Source: an uncultured Eubacteriales bacterium (GTDB lineage: Bacteria > Bacillota > Clostridia > Oscillospirales > CAG-272). Taken from it: 14,601 bases of DNA. The notes beneath the pieces were generated by a model that searched no databases, was not told the DNA's origin, and saw nothing but the letters and a program-made list of their open reading frames with translations. The stretch spans positions 1 through 14,601 of the forward strand of contig CAKSJC010000023.1 in NCBI GenBank assembly GCA_934462885.1, read 5' to 3'. The position numbers and the translations under genes are program-made. This document shows, piece after piece, positions 1 to 6,009 of this stretch (its first letter is position 1; every line of letters begins with the position of its first letter).

Positions 1-227
1 TGCCCGGTGAAATGTTCAACGAACTCGGACTTGACTTGAAAGCTCGTTCCGCTTCCGACAAGAACATAATCGTTACTCTCGCAAACGGTTATTACGGCTA
101 CATTGCAACAGAGAAAGCGTATTCCGAGGGCGGATACGAAGTAACGCTCGACCACTTCAACAATCTCGTTCCCGGTGCAGGCGAAACTATTGTAAACGTT
201 ATTCTCGATCTCCAAAAGGAGCTGTAA
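1..227 (+). CDS. Neutral/alkaline ceramidase-like protein, C-terminal fragment of the N-terminal family domain (5' end outside window)
   Basis: The frame is open from the left edge, so only about the last 75 residues are visible; the Met at position 12 is internal, being preceded in frame by Pro-Gly-Glu. The visible part reads PGEMFNELGLDLKARS, then LANGYYGYIATEKAY, then EGGYEV, then VPGAGETIV. This PGE-F-ELG / LANGY-GY / EGGYE / PGAGE succession is how the neutral/alkaline non-lysosomal ceramidase domain ends. Full-length family members are zinc amidases that cleave the N-acyl bond of ceramides; the metal ligands lie upstream of the window and cannot be checked. Many bacterial relatives act on unknown amides, so the substrate is open. 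The gene ends at TAA 225-227 and is followed by hairpins. No neighbour in the window shares an obvious pathway with it. Confidence 0.7.
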   Translation, partial: PGEMFNELGLDLKARSASDKNIIVTLANGYYGYIATEKAYSEGGYEVTLDHFNNLVPGAGETIVNVILDLQKEL

Positions 228-242
228 GAAACGCCCTAAGAT

Positions 243-297
243 GACTTCAAAAACGCCCCGAAACTTTTGAAGTCGCCAAAAACTCAAAAAGTTTTTT
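243..297 (+). terminator. Probable terminator of the ceramidase-like gene (two successive hairpins, then T6)
   Basis: A perfect 10-bp inverted repeat (GACTTCAAAA at 243-252, TTTTGAAGTC at 265-274, 12-nt loop) begins 16 nt after the stop codon. A second, AT-rich 7-bp hairpin (278-284 with 290-296) follows, ending in six T at 292-297. The second stem is weak, so efficiency is uncertain. A much stronger hairpin lies downstream at 395-445. Confidence 0.4.
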
Positions 298-356
298 ATT
301 CGCGCCTGAAACCGAAGGCTGTCGAACTTCAAACCTTTTAATGTAGATTTGTTAAT

Positions 357-385
357 TCTTTACGGATGTATTAAATCCGTAAAGA
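357..385. repeat. Perfect 11-bp inverted repeat (hairpin) next to the main terminator
   Basis: TCTTTACGGAT (357-367) pairs perfectly with ATCCGTAAAGA (375-385) around a 7-nt loop. It has no T tract of its own and sits 9 nt before the strong hairpin at 395-445. It could be an auxiliary stem that stabilises a transcript end. Function unknown. Confidence 0.5.
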
Positions 386-394
386 TTCAGTACA

Positions 395-445
395 AAACAT
401 AAAAATCTCCCGCGCGACTACGCCGCGCGGGAGATTTTTATGTTT
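395..445. terminator. Strong bidirectional intrinsic terminator, 22-bp perfect stem
   Basis: The left arm 395-416 is the exact reverse complement of the right arm 424-445, with a 7-nt loop (ACTACGC). The inner part is GC-rich (CTCCCGCGCG against CGCGCGGGAG) and the outer part is A/T-rich. A T tract therefore follows the GC stem whichever strand is read. It lies between the plus-strand ceramidase-like gene and the minus-strand lipoprotein pseudogene, as expected for a shared convergent terminator. Confidence 0.85.
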
Positions 446-588
446 AGCAGGAATACAAAGTCAAATTCCATGCATTTTTTTGCGGATCTTTTCGCCTCTC
501 CGCCCTCTTCGCAATACACTATCATTTTCCGAAAAAACGTCTCCCCGAGCGGCTCTTATCCCAAGTAACACCGGCGTTTCACAGTCAA
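446..588. other. Non-coding stretch between the terminator and the lipoprotein pseudogene
   Basis: I see no gene, promoter or repeat here. On the minus strand it is the 3' trailer between the last reading frame of the decayed lipoprotein gene and the terminator at 395-445. Confidence 0.4.
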
Positions 589-1144
589 TTATCTCTTTTC
601 GTGAAGTTTTACAGTTCCTTCCGCAAGACTTAAGACAGCATTAAATCTATCGTCGCATGGAATGCAATACTGTATTTTGTCTCTTCCCCGTTTTCGCCGC
701 GCCATATCAGATAAAAATAAGAATAATTCGGTCAGTCGGTCACGAACATTTCATCTGATTCCCCAAACGGACTTTCAGAACTCTTATCGGGAATCTCTTC
801 CAAAAGATCTGTTACAGACATGACCGCTTTTTCTATCGCCGCCCACTGATCTTCTTCTATCGGAATATCTTCGGTCTCAACATATCCGTCGTTATACTCG
901 CCGTCAAGAGTATCTTTTTCATATTCCCAGGCAGAGAAAAAACGCGCGCACACTATTCTGTCGGAATTTATGGAAACATCCATATCATCTCCGTAAACCA
1001 TCCGTTCCGCCTTATATATTCTATTCCTCACAAGGTTACATCTTCTTTTTTTCATTTCAACATTACCTTTCGTTTTTTCGCACATCCGCAAAACACTGCT
1101 GACAGCATCAATAATAAAATACAAAGCCCGACTCCCCGCTTCAA
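589..1144 (-). pseudogene. Decayed lipoprotein gene: signal peptide, body and C-terminus in different frames
   Basis: The longest intact piece is a 107-residue acidic reading frame (1055 down to TGA 732-734; ATG 1055 has an AAAGG site 10 nt upstream) without a recognisable domain. Just upstream, one frame over, a TTG at 1144, 8 nt after an AAGGGG site, opens a classic lipoprotein signal: basic MKRG start, hydrophobic core LCILLLMLSAVF, then FCGC-AKK (lipid-bearing Cys about residue 21). It runs to a stop at 1052-1054. One extra A in the A6 run at 1073-1078 would join signal and body. After TGA 732 the same frame continues with protein-like sequence, FYLIWRGENGEETKYSI, to a stop at 630-632. 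An overlapping frame then gives IPCDDRFNAVLSLAEGTVK and ends at TAA 589-591. I read this as one ancestral secreted lipoprotein of about 185 residues with two frameshifts and one nonsense change. The alternative is that only the 107-residue frame is a gene. The reconstruction rests on reading by eye. Confidence 0.6.
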
Positions 1145-1457
1145 ATAGGCTTCCCCTTTTTTTATAATGCTTTATCAAATCCTGCGCTTCACGTGCGCAA
1201 GTCGCTTTTTCACTTATCTTTTTCCTTCGTAAAACGTCATTTCACGGTAGTCGTTTTAGAGTTAAACGTTCATTGAAACTATTTCTTTCTCGCGCCGCGG
1301 CGTATTCATTTTTTAATTTTATCATACAAATGCGCATTCAACAATACGCGAAAGAATTATATATCATTTTTTCCTCAAACCGACGTGTAAATGCTCTTCC
1401 CCGCCGTATTTCGCACCAAAAGAGGAAAAACTTTTTGTCATTTTCGTTGAAAAACTA
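1145..1457. other. AT-rich intergenic region between divergent genes; no gene seen
   Basis: About 310 bases lie between the start of the minus-strand lipoprotein pseudogene and the promoter of the plus-strand sugar cluster. The 66-codon open frame at 1273-1473 has no ribosome site, an implausible composition, and runs through the promoter, so I do not call it. A TATAAT-like match occurs on the minus strand without a matching -35 at proper spacing. No operator or repeat was recognised. Confidence 0.4.
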
Positions 1458-1486
1458 TTGCTCATTTGCTTAAAAAATACTATAAT
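1458..1486 (+). promoter_or_regulatory. Sigma-A type promoter for the sugar cluster
   Basis: TTGCTC (1458-1463) and a perfect TATAAT (1481-1486) are separated by exactly 17 nt. Transcription would start around 1493, leaving a leader of about 30 nt before the first gene, whose AGAGG ribosome site is at 1512-1516. Confidence 0.65.
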
Positions 1487-1523
1487 ATAAGTTAGAATAA
1501 ATTTTTTCATCAGAGGTTAACCT

Positions 1524-2228
1524 ATGAGAGTTTTAGCAATAGGCGCTCATCCCGACGATATCGAGATAGCCTGCGCCGGTACACTTGCCAAATGCGTTAA
1601 AAGAGGTGATAAGGTAATCGTTTGCCATGTTGCAACCGGAAACCTCGGTCACGTTATAATCCCGCCGGATGAACTTACTGTCATCCGCGAAAATGAAGCG
1701 AAAAAAGCCGGAAGCCTTGCAGGTATCGAAGTTATCTCCGCAGGCTTTGACGATCTCGGTGTGTTCGACAACAACAAAGAGTCCCGCGACCGCATCGTAG
1801 ATGTTATAAAATACGCAAACCCTGATTTTATCATCACGCACAATCCCGACGACTATATGCCCGACCACACCGCGGTAAGCCGACTTGTTTTCGACGCAAG
1901 CTTTGCGGCAACGCTTCCAAACTACAAGAGCAAATACTCCGAACCCGCAAAACTCGTGCCGATCTATTATATGGACACACTCGCCGGAGTAAATTTTGTT
2001 CCGACAGACTTTGTAGATATCACAGATGAGATTGATCTCAAAATCAAAATGCTAAACTGCCATGAAAGCCAAATCGTATGGATGAATGAGCATGACCACA
2101 TCGACTTTGCCGACATGGTTCGCACATGCTCAAAATACAGAGGATATCAATGCGGCGCGGCATACGCCGAAGGCTTCCGCCAGTGCCAGGTATACTTAAA
2201 GGGCACGACAAAGAGACTTCTTCCGTAA
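1524..2228 (+). CDS. PIG-L family zinc-dependent N-deacetylase
   Basis: The 234-residue cytoplasmic protein has the PIG-L/LmbE fold signature: a short beta strand and GAHPDD-IE at residues 7-14, then HNPDDYMPDHTAV at 106-118. By comparison with MshB/BshB-type enzymes, H9, D12 and H115 are the zinc ligands and D11 the general base; all are present. The late segment DITDEIDLKIKMLNCHESQ (165-183) is also typical. Family members remove acetyl groups from GlcNAc-type sugars or sugar conjugates. ATG 1524 is chosen because it opens the conserved N-terminus and follows AGAGG at 7 nt spacing. It is the first gene after the promoter at 1458-1486 and is followed after 126 nt by a NagB-like isomerase and then a PfkB kinase. 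This suggests an acetylated amino-sugar substrate rather than bacillithiol or mycothiol synthesis. Substrate not determinable from sequence. Confidence 0.85.
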   Translation: MRVLAIGAHPDDIEIACAGTLAKCVKRGDKVIVCHVATGNLGHVIIPPDELTVIRENEAKKAGSLAGIEVISAGFDDLGVFDNNKESRDRIVDVIKYANPDFIITHNPDDYMPDHTAVSRLVFDASFAATLPNYKSKYSEPAKLVPIYYMDTLAGVNFVPTDFVDITDEIDLKIKMLNCHESQIVWMNEHDHIDFADMVRTCSKYRGYQCGAAYAEGFRQCQVYLKGTTKRLLP

Positions 2229-2354
2229 CAAAAACCAAAATCGCAAGGAGTTTTCTTAAGACTTAAAAAATCGCGGACAACCTCAGCCTAAACATACAAA
2301 AGTCAACGCGAAAACATACAAAATCAATACATCCGATAAAAAAGGAGATTTATC

Positions 2355-3299
2355 ATGGATTTTAACTCAACCGTTAAAGGAAGCCTCCTTGAAGGCTTCT
2401 ATCCCGAAGGGTGGGATTTCAAAAAAATAGACGAATGCTGCTCTCACGCTCCCGAAGAAGTTCTCGAAAGACAATCTTTCTGGAACCCCGGATTTACTCC
2501 CGTTCAATGTGACTCTCTCGCTGAATTTGACGTAAAAATGGGTCATGAGATCGCAAACGAAATAAAAAAAGCAAATGCTAAAAACGAAAAGATCGCTTTC
2601 ATCCTGCCGGTAGGTCCTATGGGAATGTACAAATGGGCTGTTTACTTCCTCAAAGAATGGAACGAAAACTGCAAAAACGTATGGTGCTTCAACATGGACG
2701 AGTGGGCTGACGCTGAAGGCAATACAATAACCGGAGAGGCTTCTTTCCAAAGCGCAATGGAAAACGCTTTCTACAATCCTCTCGGAGAACTCACGGTTCC
2801 CGTCGATCACAGAAACTTCGCTACACGCGACAATCTTCCGACTTACCCGGAAAAAATCGCCGCTCTCAAGGCTGAAGGCGCAAAACTCGTTCTTGTATAC
2901 GGTATCGGCAGAATGTGCCACATCGCATTCTGGGAACCTCACTTCGGAAGCGAATTCGACTCTGACGCAAAATGGCTCGAACAGCCGTACAGAATCGGCG
3001 CAAAGCTTCATCCTCTGACAATAGAGCAGAACGCTCTTACTTCTTTCAGAAGCAGAACAAGCCTCGTTCCGTGCCGCGCCAACACTGTCGGTCCGAAGCT
3101 TCTCTTCTCCGCAGATTACGCGATAGGCGGCGCAGACGGTGCGTTCTCACGCGGTATGCAGTGGCAGGGCATGAGCTTCTGGATGACTCTTCGTTATACT
3201 CCCACAAGATTCGTAACATCAAGCTACATACCCACTCTTCCCGGCAGACTCTTCTTCTTAAAGGAACTGGCAGGTCCGCTCTGCCCCGATGTAAACTGA
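2355..3299 (+). CDS. NagB-like (glucosamine-6-phosphate isomerase/deaminase superfamily) protein with altered active site
   Basis: At 314 residues this is longer than classic NagB (about 266 in E. coli), with roughly 35 extra N-terminal residues. Two family landmarks are clear: FNMDEW (112-117, matching NMDEY of NagB) and GIGRMCHIAFWEP (183-195, matching GVGNDGHIAFNEP). Aligned by eye to E. coli NagB, the enolisation base D72 (here D115), H143 (H189) and E148 (E194) are kept. D141 is replaced by Met187 and the neighbouring Gly by Cys188. The phosphate loop, PTGGT in NagB, reads LPVGPMG (84-90) and lacks the Thr. The fold assignment is strong, but standard deaminase activity is doubtful; a related sugar-phosphate isomerase or deaminase is plausible. 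An excellent AAAGGAG site precedes the start by 8 nt. The stop is one base before the next gene's ATG, which implies translational coupling to the kinase. Confidence 0.8.
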   Translation: MDFNSTVKGSLLEGFYPEGWDFKKIDECCSHAPEEVLERQSFWNPGFTPVQCDSLAEFDVKMGHEIANEIKKANAKNEKIAFILPVGPMGMYKWAVYFLKEWNENCKNVWCFNMDEWADAEGNTITGEASFQSAMENAFYNPLGELTVPVDHRNFATRDNLPTYPEKIAALKAEGAKLVLVYGIGRMCHIAFWEPHFGSEFDSDAKWLEQPYRIGAKLHPLTIEQNALTSFRSRTSLVPCRANTVGPKLLFSADYAIGGADGAFSRGMQWQGMSFWMTLRYTPTRFVTSSYIPTLPGRLFFLKELAGPLCPDVN

Positions 3300-3300
3300 T

Positions 3301-4189
3301 ATGGGCGGAATCCTTATCGCGGGAAATATTCTTGTTGACAGGATAAACGAGATACGCGCATATCCCGCTTCCGGTCAGCCTGAAAAAACTCTCGCCGTCG
3401 CTTCATGTAGCAGCGTCCGGCAAAATCGGGCGCGACGACAACGGTAATTTTGTTTTCTCCGCTCTTGCCGAGAACGGAGTAGACACCTCCGGAATCCGTA
3501 TTTCCGACAAACCGACGAGTTTTACCGAGGTCATGAGCGTTACGGGAAGCGAGCGCACGTTCTTTACATTCGCCGGAGCAAGCGCGGATTTCGGCTTCTC
3601 GGACATCGATTTTGAATCATTCGATGTAAGTATGCTGCATCTCGGATACTTTCTTCTTCTCGATAAAGTAGACGCGGGAGACGGAGTCGAAATACTTAAA
3701 GAAGCTAAACGCCGCGGAATAACCACGTCTATCGATATGGTGACGGAAAACTCCGACAGATATTCTCTCGTTCGCAACGCTTTGCAATACGTCGACAACA
3801 TCATAATAAACGAAGCGGAAGCTGCCGGTCTGTCGGGCAACTACGACAGTCTCGACGGCGCGGCGCATTCTATACGAGACATGGGAGTCAGCGAAAGAGT
3901 TATTATTCACTCTCCTAAATTCTCGCTCTGCCTATCGAATAACGGATTATTCTCCGTTCCCTCTCTTGATCTTCCGAAAGATTTCATAAAAGGCTCGACG
4001 GGCGCCGGAGACGCATTCTGCGCGGCATGCCTCCTCTCGATTTACGCCGGTAAAAGCGAAGAAGAAATGCTCTCCTTTGCGTCGGCGGCAGCAGCCTGCA
4101 ACCTCAGCGAAGCCGACTCCGTAAGCGGTATGAGAAGCGAAGCGGAAGTACGTGCTATCGCCGAAAAATACGGAAGGCTCAAGCTATAA
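3301..4189 (+). pseudogene. PfkB/ribokinase-family sugar kinase, broken near the N-terminus
   Basis: ATG 3301 (one base after the preceding stop, in TGATATG) opens a typical PfkB N-terminus, GGILIAGNILVDRINEI, followed by AYPASG. This frame then diverges and stops near 3478. From about 3377 the +1 frame carries the rest: LSPSLHVAASGKIGRDDNG, and finally GSTGAGDAFCAACLLSIYAG near the C-terminus. The last segment holds the GAGD anion hole and catalytic Asp. It ends at 4189. The two parts together give about 295 residues against the usual 310-330. What is absent is the segment between strand 1 and the SLHV strand, which in the family carries the invariant Gly-Gly substrate motif (GG-x-x-x-N). 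I infer a deletion of roughly 20-25 codons that also changed the frame. A start at internal ATG 3533 would give 218 residues without the substrate lid and is unlikely to work. A sequence or assembly error cannot be excluded. Confidence 0.75.
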
Positions 4190-4212
4190 ATACCCACATT
4201 TTAGCATAAAAT

Positions 4213-4242
4213 AAGCTGCGGGGCAGTGCGTCCACGCAGCTT
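4213..4242 (+). repeat. 8-bp inverted repeat downstream of the kinase pseudogene
   Basis: AAGCTGCG (4213-4220) and CGCAGCTT (4235-4242) pair perfectly around a 14-nt loop, 24 nt after the kinase stop. Only three T follow the stem base, so it is at best a weak terminator. The 231-nt gap to mtlD shows no clear promoter. Confidence 0.3.
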
Positions 4243-4420
4243 TGCCGCATTGACCCAAAAAACAATTCCGCATGGCAAATCGGCATAACACAAAGTATAG
4301 CATATGCTGTCGCGCGCATATCAAAATGCTGCAACAAAATACGAAATTATGATTTCCGATATAAATACGGCACAACTTTAATGCGGCGCAACAAAAACTA
4401 CAAGTAAAGGAAAAATAAAA

Positions 4421-5635
4421 ATGAAAGCTGTTATGTATGGCGGCGGAAATATCGGACGCGGCTTCATCGGAGCTTTATTCAGCGCCTCCGGCTACAATGT
4501 TACGTTTATTGACGTTGCGGACGCTGTCGTATCCGAGCTTCGCGAAAAAAAGTCGTACCCGCTCCGCTATGTTTCAGGCGATACCCATGAAGACGTACTC
4601 ATTAAAAATGTGACTGCCGTAAACGGAAACGATGCGGAGGCGGCGTCAGACGCTATCGCAGAATGCGACATCATGGCTACCGCGGTCGGCGCACGGATAC
4701 TGAAGTTTATCGTGCCGAACATTGTCGCAGGTTTGAGAAAACGCTGGGCAAGCGGCGCAGGACCACTCAACATTATAATATGCGAAAACCTGATGGACGC
4801 AAATCTCGTTCTTGAAGGAATGATAAAGGAAAACCTGACAGACGCGGAACGCATTAAGTTTGACGAAACAGTCGGACTTGTAGAAGCCTCTATCGGCCGT
4901 ATGGTTCCTATTCAGACAGACGAGATGAAGGACGGTGAGCCTCTTCGCGTATGCGTTGAAAAATACGGTTTTCTCCCGGTCGATAAATCCGCTTTCAAGG
5001 GAGAGATTCCGTCTATTTGCGGCATGATCCCATTCTCACCGTTTGATTTCTACATTAAGAGAAAACTATACATACACAACATGGGACATGCGGTCTGCGC
5101 TTATCTCGGAGATATACTCGGACTCGAGTACATTTATGAAGCGATAGATAATCCCGAGATACGGCTTATCTCGGAAAACGCGATGCTCGAAAGTGCAGAA
5201 GCGCTTTCGAAAAAATACAGTGTGGATCTTTCCCTCATTCAATCGCATATAACCGATCTTTTATTCAGATTTACAAACGCCGCCCTCCGCGACACCTGCA
5301 AGAGAGTCGGCGGAGATCCTGCGAGAAAACTCTCGCCATCCGACAGACTTATCGGATCCGCTTCTCTCGCGCTTGATATGGGTATAACACCCGCATATAT
5401 TGCAGTCGGCGCTGCCGCAGGTCTGAAACGATACATCAACGAAACGGAAAGCCCGGAGCAGACTGAAGCTACGGCGGCACGAGTTCTTTCGGAAATCTCA
5501 GCTCTTGAACCTTCCTCAAAACTCTCAAAGCTTATTCTCACTTACTACACTATGCTGACAGACAATTGCGACATATCCTCACTGCGCAGAACAGCTGAAA
5601 GAATTAAGCGTTCCGAGATGGGTGAAATAATATAG
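4421..5635 (+). CDS. mtlD: Mannitol-1-phosphate 5-dehydrogenase
   Basis: This enzyme reversibly oxidises mannitol-1-phosphate to fructose-6-phosphate with NAD+ in the cytoplasm. The 404-residue protein (E. coli MtlD has 382) matches from end to end. It starts with a Rossmann nucleotide site, YGGGNIGRGFIG (6-17), with D31 closing the second strand as the likely adenosine-ribose ligand. The middle carries PLNIIICENLMDA (115-127). The catalytic K-x4-N-x2-H motif of polyol long-chain dehydrogenases is at K215-N220-H223 (KLYIHNMGH, followed by AYLG). The C-terminal helical domain is present, with RKLSPSDRLIG. A related enzyme on another hexitol or altronate phosphate is possible, but the N-terminus and spacing favour MtlD. 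AAAGGA precedes ATG 4421 by about 10 nt. No PTS mannitol transporter lies nearby. With the isomerase upstream it would feed fructose-6-phosphate. Confidence 0.85.
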   Translation: MKAVMYGGGNIGRGFIGALFSASGYNVTFIDVADAVVSELREKKSYPLRYVSGDTHEDVLIKNVTAVNGNDAEAASDAIAECDIMATAVGARILKFIVPNIVAGLRKRWASGAGPLNIIICENLMDANLVLEGMIKENLTDAERIKFDETVGLVEASIGRMVPIQTDEMKDGEPLRVCVEKYGFLPVDKSAFKGEIPSICGMIPFSPFDFYIKRKLYIHNMGHAVCAYLGDILGLEYIYEAIDNPEIRLISENAMLESAEALSKKYSVDLSLIQSHITDLLFRFTNAALRDTCKRVGGDPARKLSPSDRLIGSASLALDMGITPAYIAVGAAAGLKRYINETESPEQTEATAARVLSEISALEPSSKLSKLILTYYTMLTDNCDISSLRRTAERIKRSEMGEII

Positions 5636-5814
5636 TTTGCGGAAAATTTCATGCGGCTTTTTTGATAATATAGAGTTATTTAAATAACCGATACGCACTC
5701 TTCTCCCAGAAAAACATTTCCCTCTCTGCAAAAACATGAGGAAAATCGCGGAAAAATGCTGCTTTTCGAAATATCCTCGTATGATATTATAACCTTTTTG
5801 CGCTTTGATTCCCG
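5636..5814. other. Intergenic region between mtlD and the hairpin terminator; no gene seen
   Basis: No reading frame with a ribosome site is visible. A TATAAC (5788-5793) could be a -10 element, but no good -35 lies 16-18 nt upstream. If used, it would make a very short RNA ending at the hairpin 5815-5854. No c-di-AMP (ydaO-type) or other riboswitch architecture was recognised, although the next gene handles c-di-AMP. Confidence 0.3.
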
Positions 5815-5854
5815 GAGATATACTTTGTGCGGAAGCACAAAGTATATCTCTTTT
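5815..5854 (+). terminator. Strong intrinsic terminator, 16-bp perfect stem with GGAA tetraloop
   Basis: The arms 5815-5830 and 5835-5850 are perfectly complementary (GAGATATACTTTGTGC against GCACAAAGTATATCTC). They are closed by a GNRA-type loop (GGAA, 5831-5834) and followed by TTTT. It lies 180 nt after mtlD and about 55 nt before the gdpP promoter, isolating the two transcription units. Confidence 0.8.
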
Positions 5855-5907
5855 ACGTGTATAAGATAGACTGTATTCCCCAAACTCAGTGCATAATTAA
5901 AAAAATA

Positions 5908-5936
5908 TTGCAATGGTAGGAAAAGTGTGGTATAAT
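5908..5936 (+). promoter_or_regulatory. Near-consensus sigma-A promoter for gdpP-rplI-dnaB
   Basis: TTGCAA (5908-5913) and TATAAT (5931-5936) are separated by 17 nt. TGG immediately before the -10 provides the extended -10 TGn element. The predicted start near 5943 leaves a leader of about 65 A/T-rich nt before ATG 6010. Confidence 0.8.
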
Positions 5937-6009
5937 TAATAAAATTATAATTAAAATGGAAGAATATTATTATAAATCAAGAACTTAAATCAAAGAAAAG
6001 GTAATTTAT

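Noticed and set aside
1056..1178. N-terminal extension of the 107-residue minus-strand frame from TTG 1178
   Set aside because: The same bases read one frame over give a convincing signal peptide and lipobox, and TTG 1178 has AGGA only one base before it. The extension looks like a shadow.
1273..1473. 66-codon plus-strand open frame before the PIG-L gene
   Set aside because: No ribosome site, unlikely composition (Phe/Ser/Arg-rich, low complexity), and it overlaps the promoter at 1458-1486.
3377..3395. Programmed ribosomal frameshift at the A6 run in the PfkB gene
   Set aside because: The required change is +1, the A6 run is not in the phase of a classic -1 slippery heptamer, and a shift would still leave the Gly-Gly segment missing.
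4299..4308. Perfect 10-bp palindrome AGCATATGCT as an operator upstream of mtlD
   Set aside because: A palindrome this short is expected by chance, and no promoter was found beside it.
5943..6009. c-di-AMP riboswitch in the gdpP leader
   Set aside because: The leader is only about 65 nt, A/T-rich and without stems, far too short for a ydaO-type riboswitch.
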